This document shows, piece by piece, positions 51,531-61,400 of a stretch of 64,000 bases of DNA. Under the pieces are notes generated by a model. That model had not been told where the DNA came from, searched no databases, and saw nothing but the letters and a program-made list of their open reading frames with translations. The stretch is from the NCBI GenBank assembly GCA_977017575.1, contig CDRNVI010000069.1, positions 310,001-374,000 on the forward strand, written 5' to 3'. Each line of letters starts with the position of its first letter. Within the stretch, counting starts at the first letter, position 1. The position numbers and the translations under genes are program-made. This stretch comes from Paramoeba atlantica. Taxonomy: Eukaryota > Discosea.

Positions 51531-51750
51531 TACAGTTGGTGAAGGCAGTTACTTTTGCAGTGTTAGTTTTTAGCATGACGCTCCCTTCTGGATGTCGAAG
51601 TGTCGGGTTGCTGTTCTCGTGTTCTTTACTTTGTTGTACTAAATTCAACTGTTTGTTCCGTCGACTAAAAAAGCTGGACGAGAGGAGCGAGTTCTTGAAT
51701 CGAATACGGCAGTTGGATTTCGAATGTTTATCGACTTCTTTGCTGGCCAT
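47993..51750 (-). mobile_element. CRE/SLACS-like LINE, nearly full length
   Basis: Minus strand. Single ORF with RT, CCHC-type zinc region and C-terminal restriction-like endonuclease. The ORF N-terminus lies in the frame 51750-51448 and the rest in the frame ending at 47993; they are offset by one base, most likely at the G-run 51493-51499. Elements of this type insert in SL RNA genes in trypanosomatids (SLACS, CZAR, CRE1); this copy does not lie in one. Confidence 0.85.
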
Positions 51751-51944
51751 CCCATCGCTCGTACTACTTTTTTTTTTTTTACCAAGAATTCCGGATGATT
51801 TTATGATCTATGAATGACGTTATCCCTCCGGGTGTAGATCCTTAAGCTTTTTTTTTTTTCGTATTCCTAATTTATCCTCCTACCTTTTCCACTTCTTCCT
51901 ATTACTACCTTATCCACCAAATAAGTCCAGACTCGGACTCGACT
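51751..51944. other. LINE junction with two A-tails
   Basis: Read on the minus strand: the 3' UTR of the LINE ending at 51945, its A11 tail (51849-51859), about 70 bp containing GGATCTACACCCGGAGGG, then A15 (51767-51781) just before the 5' end of the next LINE. The segment between tails may be a short SINE-like insert. Confidence 0.45.
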
Positions 51945-53605
51945 CTAATAAGCATACTCATCTTTCGGATCCGGTAAGTAGCTACGCAATTGCGCCTGAA
52001 CTATCGCTCCATTCAATTCCTGTTGAAGAAGCACAAAATCATTCAGAATCGCCTTGGGTTCGCGGTAGACCTTTTCCGCCAGGAGCTGTAGTAGAGATTT
52101 TGTGTTATTGTGGAGAGCCCCGCAGGACAATATAGGGAGGCATTGAAATTGATCATTTCGCAACATAGTTGATTTTACATATTTCGCATGCTTCCGAGCG
52201 ATGGCGTCCTGCAACGCCTTTTGTGCTGATACCCTTTCATAAGAAGGTGATAGCTCATGTACCACGGTTAGGTCATAGTACGTCGCGCCAGAAGCCCAAT
52301 ATATCACAAGGTCAGGGCCTGATCGGTGCAATGCTGCACCCCGACATAATTTCGCGTGTTCGATCTTGTTTTCTTCGCTTAACACTTGTGAACATGCAGA
52401 GCAAGTGTAAGAGGTAAATTCTCTGGGCTCACGGGCGCATGGCAGACCTGCTTTCAGACATAACTCATAAATATATCTCGTCAGAGAATTATGTTTGGTT
52501 GTCGCGTTAATTCCAGAACAGCGTACGCATCCAGGTATGTGGGTCATAGCGCTAGCTGCATCTAATAGAGTCCTGCAACCTGGGCACAGTAGAGAGTCGG
52601 GAAGTTTGGGATGACGAATACCAAGCCTTGGCATCACAGAAAGCGTAAATTGCATTGGAGGGATGTATCTTTCGGTGGCGTGTATCCATTGGTAGCTTCC
52701 TTTTCTGGACGTCGCTGATATAATTCTACCGATTTTGGGATCTTTACACAGCTCTTCTTTCACTTGTTTGTGCAACTTGAGATCTACTGCCCCTTCTTCG
52801 TCCGGCACTACCCTCGAGATCGACATCCCCAAGTGTCTCCCATCCTGAGCTGAATATACTTTTCGGCGCTCTAAGGATGCGTGACGAGAAGCTGCATATG
52901 AATTTTCCCGTAGTGCATAAGTTGATGAAAGGCCGAAACCTCCCATTTTCAGCGGCATTCTGGCCCACTTCAGTTGCATATCCGATAGTTTGCCAAACCA
53001 CGACTTTAAGACTCTATCGACCTCCGTGTCGAATTCCGACGCAATTTTTTCGGTAGCTTGAGGCTTGTGGACTCTAATGTGAAACCTATGACGAGCGTTA
53101 ACGCTCTTGGACAAAATCAGGGATGAAAAATTGCTCGCCCCCATTTTTTGGAGCCGGCGAAATATATTTTTGTGCTTCTCCAGCTTTTGCATCAAAAGTT
53201 CGCTCACAGGCATATCTTCTCCGATAAAGGCACCTAATATTTTTATTGCAATCGTTTCCTTCTTCACTCCCGCTTGCAATAAATCTTCAGGTATGTCAGA
53301 TCCGCTCTTTCCTTGAAAAAATATACATTTGTTGCGCGCCAGTTGGACCTTTCTTTGTTCTAGCAGTCCCTGCAGTCGGAAAAATGCTTTGGATAGCGCT
53401 TCACTATCATCTGACGCCATACTAATGTCGTCTATGTATGCCAACACTTTAATATTTGGGAATTCATTAGCAATTGTGGCCAGAATCGGCTGTATGAAAG
53501 CACAGAAAAGAAGTGTTGACATTGGCGACCCTTGACGAACTCCTGTTGCGCTACTCACGGTGCCGCACATCCTTCCATGTACTCCATAGTATAGTAATTC
53601 TGGCT
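51849..53605 (-). mobile_element. CRE-like LINE, 5'-truncated copy
   Basis: Minus strand, head-to-tail with the LINE at 47993-51750. Starts inside the RT at 53605, as usual for incomplete reverse transcription, and ends with an A-tail. A different subfamily: about half the residues differ from its neighbour. Confidence 0.85.
51945..53605 (-). CDS. CRE-like LINE ORF, C-terminal 550 aa
   Basis: Begins in RT (ELLYYGVHGRMCGTV), then SATGVRQGSPMSTLLFCAF (motif B), VLAYIDDISMASDD (YIDD), thumb, zinc region LCPGCRTLL...HIPGCVRCSG, YTCSACSQV...H, endonuclease RSGPDLVIYWASGATYYDLT, ARKHAKYVKS and a C-terminal LLQQELNGAIVQAQLRSYL. Open throughout, but without the N-terminal half it cannot be autonomous. 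Confidence 0.9.
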
Positions 53606-53779
53606 AGGGGGGACCTTCGATGAATCTTCATCGAAAGTTGTACACTTTCGATGAAGCACATCGAAAGTTGTACACTTTCGATGAAGATTCATCGAAGGTG
53701 TTTTTGACTTTTTTTGACTTTTTTAACTTTTTCGTTTTTGAACGAATTTTTCCATTGGCTGTTGAAAACACGTTGCATG
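53606..53779. repeat. Palindromic repeats CATCGAAAGT
   Basis: 53611-53700 is a 26-bp inverted repeat (ACCTTCGATGAATCTTCATC and its complement) enclosing two further palindromic TTCATCGAAAGT-TGTACACTTTCGATGAA-type units. A T-rich tract with TTTTTGACTT repeats follows. No gene. Confidence 0.7.
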
Positions 53780-53856
53780 AAGAATTGCTCATCATAAAAT
53801 CTTTGTACAAAATATATAAAGAATTGTCCTAAGTAAATAATATTCATCAAGTAAAT

Positions 53857-53976
53857 TTTCTTTTTTAGGCTCTTCGTTAAACGCGGTGGTTGCTTTCAAC
53901 TTAGAAGTCACTCATGCTGCGCGCTTCGCGTTGAAAACTACCGCCGCGTTTAGCGAAGAGCCTAAAAAAGAAAATT
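53857..53976. mobile_element. Foldback element, copy 2
   Basis: Same arms (CTTCGTTAAACGCGGTGGTT and inverted partner) and same loop AGAAGTCACTCATGCTGCGC as 17962-18085. Here it forms the left end of the 906-bp insertion in the YR repeat. Confidence 0.75.
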
Positions 53977-54764
53977 TAGCCTGGAAAACGGAAAGATTAT
54001 AGCCAAAAATAGCCGAATTTCGGGTAAAAATGGGGTCATTTTCGCATATTTTTGCTCTCAGAGCACTAAATCCGACATTTGCGCGTGGGAAATCACTCGT
54101 AGGTATGAATGGAAGCCTACCGAACGTATTGGGTGGAGAATGCGACTCCAACCATACCATTCTTTCGACACAAAAATGCCCCTTTAGGTCCGAAAAATAC
54201 TTTTTCACCTTTTTTAGTCAAAAATGGGTCATTTTGGGGGGCGCACCACGGTTAGAAGAAGGGATACCTTGCGAAAGCAACTGCGTAGAAAGCTAGTGCA
54301 GGTCCCAAACTATCAAAATACAATAGGGGAAACCATTTTGGAAAAATATTTTTTTTGTAATTTTTTTCGCCAAGTTGAATTTTTTTTCAAAAAAATTTTT
54401 CCGAAAAAATCCGAACTTGGCGGACCCGTCCTGCGGATACGCGGGGGGGTTACCCCCGGGTAGGGGGGTGGAAAATGCGCGCCAAGACCCCGGCTACCCT
54501 TTCTGCAGTTTTTTTTCGAAAACTAATTTTTTCGAAAAAATTTGATCGACCATGCCCCCCCCCCCTGGACCCCCCCCCTGGACCCCCCCCATGGACCCCC
54601 CATTTTTTTCAAATTTTTTTTTCAGTTTTGGACCACCGGAGCCCCCTTTTATATTTTTTTCTTCTATTATATTACTGTGTTCCTCTTTATATTTTCACTG
54701 TTTTTGTTCACTTTTTTTTCAATAATCGAGTGTAGAGCGGTAGTTTTACAACCACCGCAATAAA
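53859..54764. mobile_element. Composite 906-bp insertion in a YR terminal repeat
   Basis: Comparison with the intact B repeat (55110-55315) shows the inserted segment exactly. Left end: the foldback unit with GCGGTGGTTG; right end: CAACCACCGC, its inverted partner, followed by AAT on both sides as a possible 3-bp duplication. Inside lies a copy of repeat Y (54345-54668). No transposase. A non-autonomous element built of foldback ends and family Y. Confidence 0.65.
54345..54668 (+). repeat. Dispersed C-rich repeat (family Y), copy 2
   Basis: Inverted match of 9203-9605, here with fewer TGGACCCCCC units (54553-54600). Landmarks GACCCGTCCTGCGGATACGC and GGACCACCGGAGCC are shared. Confidence 0.7.
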
Positions 54765-55315
54765 ACTAAATAACTACATGTCTTTCAACTTTTCTATCCT
54801 GACTATAATGATAACAAAAAATATATGGACGTCCACAAAACAATATTCAAACTTTCTCTCTCTTGCGAATGGGTAGTTCCCCGGCGGGGAGTGGTTTGGG
54901 GGATGGCGGGTGGGGCAACTTTCCTTTTGCGAGTGGAAAAAGATTATAAGTCACTAGAGTAAAATAATGTATAGTATAGTATGCTAAAATTATAATTACA
55001 TGATTCCCCCCGGAGGGGGCAAAATCAGGTACATATATGTATATGTGCCCCGTAGGGCCACGGTCAAAGAATAAATATTTTATTCAAGCAATTCTTTCCG
55101 TAAACTCTAAGAATTGCTCATCATAAAATCTTTGTACAAAATATATAAAGAATTGTCCTAAGTAAATAATATTCATCAAGTAAATAAAACTAAATAACTA
55201 CATGTCTTTCAACTTTTCTATCCTGACTATAATGATAACAAAAAATATATGGACGTCCACAAAACAATATTCAAACTTTCTCTCTCTTGCGAATGGGTAG
55301 TTCCCCGGCGGGGAC

Positions 55316-55637
55316 CACCCACTCGCCAGTCTTCAAATCACCCAAACGCTAGTGACGGCAAGAAGAAGAAACCCCAGATTGCCTACTATCTGAGAGCCCC
55401 CCCTCGTCATCTCGTCTCCTCACTCACTCATTCCTCATACACATCAAAATCGCTCACATGTCCGTTCTGCTTGGTTATTGATTGCATGAAGTTTACGTCT
55501 CCCTCGTCTTCGTTATTTTTATTTTTTTTTTTTTTTTTTTTTTGATTTTCAACGCTCAATATCTTATTTTTATCTACTATACGTATCATATGCGCTTTCA
55601 CAAATGGCGTAATTCAATCCTTCGAAAACAACATCAT
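55316..55637. other. 3' untranslated part of YR element 3
   Basis: Between the RT/RH stop and repeat B; includes a T20 tract near 55510-55545. No further gene. Confidence 0.5.
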
Positions 55638-58415
55638 TCAAAAATATCGACTGTAATGATCTGCTGGGTTCTCGGATGATCGTACGTACTCTGCTTTAAC
55701 CGCTAAGCCGTTCTTGTTCAGAAAATGCAGTAAACGACGAAGCTCCTCGGTAATTCCGTTTGATTTTGAAACCTTTCTATTAACAGCGGCCACACACGAA
55801 GTATTATCAATGAACAAGTCCACACACGTATCTTTCTTAAAGTGAATTTGAAATTTCTCAAAGGCGAGTCGAACTGCCCGCGCTTCAGCTCTATTAACCT
55901 CGTAATTAAAATCCGCCGGCCACTGCGCCCCAGTGCAAAACATGGGTCCGTAATCAAGATATAGGACCGCCTCCCATCCTACAGATGACGCATCCGTAAA
56001 CAAAGTATGTTGATGGGGAACAGTATCTGGGTGGCGAGGCGGTGTAACAGGTGAACGATAAAGCAATTTATCCCTCCACGCCATCAAACGTATCCTGACA
56101 GATGTCGGTAATGGGACCTTATCATCAAGTAAATTCGGTTCGCGATTCAATCGACAAATTCGGCGCCTAACAATTTTCAACTCCAAATGGTACTCTGGCA
56201 TACATATTCCCATGATGGCCGATGCAAAAATTAACCTCCCAACGCCTGCCTCCAAAGAGCCATAGGTTCCCGCTAAGAAATCGTCACTTTGCAATCGTCG
56301 CGTCAACTTAGGCCCTAGACTAACCTTTCCATCTCGGTGAAAAAAGGTAACCCCATTAAAGGTATAAACATCCATTGGCGGGTCGCCATGATCCTTAAAC
56401 TTAGCATTGACATTGATAGCACGACGATCAATGAAGCGCGCGTACCCATTCACCTTAGACACCTCGCCCGCAAAACGAATACCGTCAATGTAAACATCCA
56501 GACCCCCTCCAGGAAAAGACGCATCTCGATTACAATATCGGGGGTCACCCCCAATGGTGGCCGTAAGGGTGTGCATTATCTCGGGGGCACAACGATGCCC
56601 CATGGGCATAACATTCATTTCGTATAATGTGCCCTCCTCGTCACGGAAGCGAAATTTTTGTCGTGATTCCACCGGTATCTTCACCTGCCAAAACCCGCAC
56701 GCTAAATCCCGCTTAATAGCACATTGGTCTCGAACCCGATGAAGGTAATATGCAGCATGGCAAACGGGAACCTCAGGCTTGTACTCTTCGCGAATTCTAT
56801 TGTTATCGCCTCGGGTCCAGGCTATAAAGCGACGTCGCTCCGAATCGTCGTCAGCTGGCTCCACCACCGTGAACGGAATCACCCACTCCATCGAAGGTCT
56901 GGCCTTTACTACCTCGGATCCAACCCGTGAAATAACTCCTGTCTCCAACAAAGCGGATATATCAGCTGGGGGTAAAAAGGATTTGAATCGCTGCTCTATC
57001 GTCGGTGTAGACGGTAGCCGAACAAGTGTATCCCATGTTTCTGCGAATCGGCGTTCTGCTTCGCTGTTCATCATTCGTCTGAGAGTATTAACCTGCATGT
57101 CGGGTATTCCGGATTTCACGTGCAACGGAAGATTATAATCGGATGGAAGAGCCACTTTCGATGTTCGTCGAGTACGAGTAATCGTGTGTTTAACTTTCTC
57201 CTGAGGAATATCGTCTAAAAACTTGATAAAAAGATTGTCTTCCGTAATCAGATGGTCAACTTGCGCGTTGCTTTGTGCGTTCCCAGTGCCAGTGCAGTCG
57301 TCATTGGATCGGCATTGTACCGCAGAAGAGATTCCAGGCTCTGATGTTTTGCAAGATGCTGGACCTCCTCCAAATTTAGATTGCCGTTTGCCACCTCCGC
57401 GAGAAGAAGAGTGATCGCCCCGCGCTTTGCCGAATGTGACCCGAAACCCAATCCGAGAATTTTCCTTATCTCGACATCCACTTGTGAAGTTGTAGCCCAT
57501 GACATCGGTTGGAGAGGCTTTAGTTGCGCTACATACCTTGCGAGCTCCTCCGTGCCCGGTCCCTCGATGACGGTATACATGGATGGGCGATATGGGTTTA
57601 GGCGGGACGTCTTCGTATGCCTTCCCCACCAAATTACAATTCTGTTGGACGCGACTTCGTAAAACCGTTCTCTGGTCAACGCTGCCGTTTCGGACCAACG
57701 GCTTGCCCCCTTCCAGCACAGCAGCAGCGTATGTTTTTCGCGGGATGCCATGTGGTTCCACAATTTCTGAATGTGCTGCTGCGTCAGGGGTTCCATTTGA
57801 CGGCATGGTTCCGTCGCTCCTTCCGCCATTAGAGATTTTACGTAGAATTTTAACGGGTTCGTATTTTCCCCTGCAAGGTTTAATATCGAGGCGAGGGTTC
57901 GGGCGTAAGTTAGTTTCGCCTGTATTCTTATCTGCAAACTGGCAAGAAAAGTCACGGCGTGTAACGCCGTTATCCGTATCCCCCTTCCCGTGCAAAAGGC
58001 TGACAGGCGCTCCCATATTCGTGCCCGTGCCCGCCACGTCGAAACGCTCCACATTGCCCCCATTGCATCGAGAGCCATCCTTATTTCGGGACTCATTATT
58101 GTCACACCCAGCAATAACTTCATCAATTTCTGCCTTTCCGGCACCTTCTGCTCCAAACTTAGCGTCCCGCCGTATAAAGTCCCAGATCTGAGATATCTTC
58201 CTCTTGAGTTCTTTGCACTCACTACACCCACGTGATTCTTCTCCATCCTTCGTTTCTTCGTCACTTGCATAAATTGTATCCTTTTTCTTTTGAAAACTGT
58301 TACTGTACTGTTCACTTGCGTAAAAGGTTTGTGGTTTCGGTTGGTATTTATTGTAGTACTGGCCGTTCGGGTGGGAACGTTTCAGAAGTTCTTGCTGCCT
58401 TGTGCAGGGCCAGCC
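55638..58415 (-). CDS. YR element 3: RT/RNase H ORF
   Basis: The Met at 58052 gives 804 aa; the frame is open further upstream to the LINE insertion at 58416. Overlaps the recombinase ORF. RT: EWVIPFTVVEPADDDSERRR, RDLACGFWQVKIPVESRQKF, NVMPMGHRCAPEIMHTLTAT; RNase H: HTLFTDASSVGWEAVLYLDY, DLFIDNTSCVAAVNRK; ends SSENPADHYSRYF. Same subfamily group as YR element 2. Confidence 0.88.
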   Translation of the reverse strand, partial: GWPCTRQQELLKRSHPNGQYYNKYQPKPQTFYASEQYSNSFQKKKDTIYASDEETKDGEESRGCSECKELKRKISQIWDFIRRDAKFGAEGAGKAEIDEVIAGCDNNESRNKDGSRCNGGNVERFDVAGTGTNMGAPVSLLHGKGDTDNGVTRRDFSCQFADKNTGETNLRPNPRLDIKPCRGKYEPVKILRKISNGGRSDGTMPSNGTPDAAAHSEIVEPHGIPRKTYAAAVLEGGKPLVRNGSVDQRTVLRSRVQQNCNLVGKAYEDVPPKPISPIHVYRHRGTGHGGARKVCSATKASPTDVMGYNFTSGCRDKENSRIGFRVTFGKARGDHSSSRGGGKRQSKFGGGPASCKTSEPGISSAVQCRSNDDCTGTGNAQSNAQVDHLITEDNLFIKFLDDIPQEKVKHTITRTRRTSKVALPSDYNLPLHVKSGIPDMQVNTLRRMMNSEAERRFAETWDTLVRLPSTPTIEQRFKSFLPPADISALLETGVISRVGSEVVKARPSMEWVIPFTVVEPADDDSERRRFIAWTRGDNNRIREEYKPEVPVCHAAYYLHRVRDQCAIKRDLACGFWQVKIPVESRQKFRFRDEEGTLYEMNVMPMGHRCAPEIMHTLTATIGGDPRYCNRDASFPGGGLDVYIDGIRFAGEVSKVNGYARFIDRRAINVNAKFKDHGDPPMDVYTFNGVTFFHRDGKVSLGPKLTRRLQSDDFLAGTYGSLEAGVGRLIFASAIMGICMPEYHLELKIVRRRICRLNREPNLLDDKVPLPTSVRIRLMAWRDKLLYRSPVTPPRHPDTVPHQHTLFTDASSVGWEAVLYLDYGPMFCTGAQWPADFNYEVNRAEARAVRLAFEKFQIHFKKDTCVDLFIDNTSCVAAVNRKVSKSNGITEELRRLLHFLNKNGLAVKAEYVRSSENPADHYSRYF
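57248..58315 (-). CDS. YR element 3: tyrosine recombinase
   Basis: 355 aa. LHAVTFLASLQIRIQAKLTY core-binding region; WKGASRWSETAALT (first Arg), FGSHSAKRGAITLLL (HxxR), LAKHQSLESLLRY (second His, Tyr). About 60 percent similar by eye to the enzyme of YR element 2. Looks whole. Confidence 0.88.
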   Translation of the reverse strand: MNSTVTVFKRKRIQFMQVTKKRRMEKNHVGVVSAKNSRGRYLRSGTLYGGTLSLEQKVPERQKLMKLLLGVTIMSPEIRMALDAMGAMWSVSTWRARARIWERLSAFCTGRGIRITALHAVTFLASLQIRIQAKLTYARTLASILNLAGENTNPLKFYVKSLMAEGATEPCRQMEPLTQQHIQKLWNHMASREKHTLLLCWKGASRWSETAALTRERFYEVASNRIVIWWGRHTKTSRLNPYRPSMYTVIEGPGTEELARYVAQLKPLQPMSWATTSQVDVEIRKILGLGFGSHSAKRGAITLLLAEVANGNLNLEEVQHLAKHQSLESLLRYNADPMTTALALGTHKATRKLTI

Positions 58416-58417
58416 AC

Positions 58418-58433
58418 TTTCTGTACCTTGTTG
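58418..58433 (+). other. SL exon relic at the LINE 5' end
   Basis: TTTCTGTACCTTGTTG, identical to the exon end in the SL RNA genes at 41-56 and 682-697 (minus), diverging from them exactly where their GT donor starts. Indicates that the LINE RNA was trans-spliced before reverse transcription. Confidence 0.6.
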
Positions 58434-58464
58434 CTTGTTGATTAATATTAATATTAATTACACT

Positions 58465-61400
58465 ATGCATTCTCGCGAAATCGAAATACACACTTCGGAA
58501 TCGGTTCCTGGTGATGCTACGCCCAAGCCGCTCAAATTAGTCACGTCGCGCAGTGTGCAAGGAACGCCACAAAGTTTGTCAATCAAGTCTGATTCTCACT
58601 TCACTTTAGGAAAACGAGATGAACCTACAGAAGAAATATCCAAAGCATCTGTATTAAAATCTGTGATAAAGGATAAAAGACAAACGCGTAGCAAGGGTCC
58701 AGTTGTGGTACAGACGCTCGATGAAATCGGTTACAGAAAACGAAAAGCCGGTAAAACAAAGTACAAACTTCTTTGGAGTTCTGATCCTCAAAAACATGAA
58801 TCTTTGAGTCAGAAAAGTCGAAGATCATCCATTTCCGCGGATCGGATACCAACTTCGCCTGAATCAGATGAGGACGAGGAGCTTGAAGATTCGGCAAAAA
58901 AGGACTCCAACGAAGAAGAGATAGAACCTACAGCATCAATTGAGACAGATCCGGAAGAAGGGCTACGTGATGCGAACTTCCCAATAGCTAGAGACCATGT
59001 GATGCACTTATCTAGTAATTGGGCTGTTGGCACAACGTGCAAGTTAGTGTGGAAGCGACAACTTGGTAACTTACACACATCACATGCAAAGGTGATTAGA
59101 AGATATTGTAGAAAGGACAACGTCACTTTAACTCTTGCATACTCCCCTTTTGAAGGAGAGGAAGGACCTAGCGGAACAACGTATATCCCTGCGAGACCGC
59201 ACATATCCATTTTCGAGATACAGGTCATCAAAATGGTCCAAGCGCGAAAGAGCGAGATCCCCATGGTTAAATGCACCTCATGCCCATACGATTACGGCCT
59301 AGATAAAACCACTTTGCCGAGCTTTATACCAATTGACCCTTCCTTCACAGCGCAACTGGTACACATCTTTCGAGACATTATTAAAGATTACTTAACCTGC
59401 GAAGTGCAAACCGAGAAGGAGTCAATTTGGCACCGATTTTTAAACGCACCTAGAGACTCACTAAAGACGCTACGAAAGGCCCTTAAAAGAAAACAAAGAA
59501 GCACGGAGAGCCCAACGCCAGACAATGCTCAACATCGATCAGTTTCACAGAAGAAGGATGAAGAAGCTACCAGTGATATAAAATCAATCAAGAAAGCGCT
59601 GCTACATGCTCGAGCCGGGAACTTAAGTAAGGCGTCAAGAATTTTAGATAACGTTTATGTTGGGAACGCATTAAATGCGGATGAAAAAGCAGCTCTACTC
59701 GCAGCATTACATCCGCCAGGAGGAAATCCACCAGAGCTCCCAGCAGACGCCCCGTACACTGCAAAGATAACTTCCGTAGAATTTCGAGAAGCGGTGAAGC
59801 AGCTGGCTCGCGGAGCGGCGCCTGGGGCAACTGGATTTGGTGAAGATCTTCTGAGGATATTGGCTGAAGATGAAATTTGCTGCAAAGCGATGACATGCAT
59901 GGCAAGAGATGTGGTCAATGGAGATGTCCCGGATTCAGTTCGAACAAGATTAACCCGTTGCAGATTAATTGGAATAAACAAACCTGCTGGAGGATTGCGA
60001 CCGATTGCCATGGGAGAAACCTTTACGAAGTTATGCGGAACTGTGCTCATGCAACGTCATCAGCAAGATCTAATCACACATTTTCTCCCCTTTCAAAGAG
60101 GAGTTCTTCACAAGAACGCATGTGAAACCATAATACATGAACTCAGTGACGAGTACAATGATGGTAATTCTGTTCTTACTATAGACTTCACGAATGCTTT
60201 CAATACTCCCTCTCGTTTAGCTCTTGCGAAAGAACTATACCAAAATCCAATCTTTCGTCCCTTTCTTCGGCTGTTCTCTCTTGAGTACGGAACTCCTTCT
60301 GAATTACTCTTCTTCGCAAACGACGCACTTCATTCGACGATCCAAAGTAGTTCAGGAGTTCGACAAGGATCTGCGCTCTCTAGCTTGTATTTTTGCGCCT
60401 TCCTGCATCCATGTTTAACGAAACTGGCAGCTCAAGCAACAAATGTGAAAGTTAAAGCGTATATTGATGATGTGACATTGTCTAGCAAAAATTCAAATGA
60501 CTTAATGGAAGCCTTCTTCACTTTGCGCAAACTCGCCAAAGACATTGGACTTGAAATCAATCCAAAGAAATGTAGGTTTTTGCAAGGTAAACATACCATC
60601 GAAATGCCGCGTTCGCTACTGCATGCCGGAATTCAAGGAACCCAAGGATGTGTGAAGGTTCTAGGTGCTTTTGTAGGTGAAAAGGAAGACGTTCGCATGA
60701 ACTTAATTCAAAGTCAAAATAAGCATACCTGTTTATTCCGCAGGTTAAAGAAAATGGGTCCATCGAACCTCTCCCTTGCAATACTTTCAAAAAGTACGAA
60801 TACCAGACTTGGGTACCTTTTACGCGCACATCCACCGGATACAACATTCCAAATTGCCGAATCCTTCGATCAGAAGATAGACACCATCCTGGAACATTGG
60901 CTCGAAGTCCCTAAGAAAATTCTCCAACCACTATGCTCACTGCCGTGGGATTTAGGAGGCCTGGGCCTAACTCCGTCTAAGCTCATCCAGAAACATGCTT
61001 ACGTACAATCTCGAAATATCATTGAAGAGCAACAGGTAAACCCATCAGCTCCAGTGATACAAGAGACTGCTCCGCTTAATGACAAAGAGCTTGAAGAGTA
61101 CGGGCCTGACCTTGATGCGGAAAATCTAAAAGAGAATCCTCAGAGCTTAAAGAAAACAGATGTACGACAGATCATTCGACATGTGCAAGAAAAGCAATTC
61201 CAAGAGATTTCCCAAGATCCTTTTTATAAGGAATTACTTCAACACACCCGTCAAAAAGGGGCATTCGAACATATGTGTTGTCTAACTGGATTCGTGAATC
61301 CCTATTTATTCCGCTATGCCTTACTTCTACGACTAGGACTTCATCCAAAAGAGATTCCCTCGTCTATCCCTTGCCCAGGTTGCCGAAATGAACAGAAAAG

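Noticed and set aside
55249-55545. 98-aa frame MDVHKTIFKLSLS...
   Set aside because: Lies in the B repeat and 3' UTR of YR element 3 and ends in a T-run; no homology to a protein.
58416-58440. LINE inserted site-specifically in an SL RNA gene
   Set aside because: SLACS/CRE1 behave so, but here the upstream flank is YR element coding DNA and no SL gene follows the 3' end.
58402-58464. Upstream ATG of the CRE-like LINE ORF
   Set aside because: It lies before the SL relic, in the interrupted YR element, so it cannot be in the LINE transcript.
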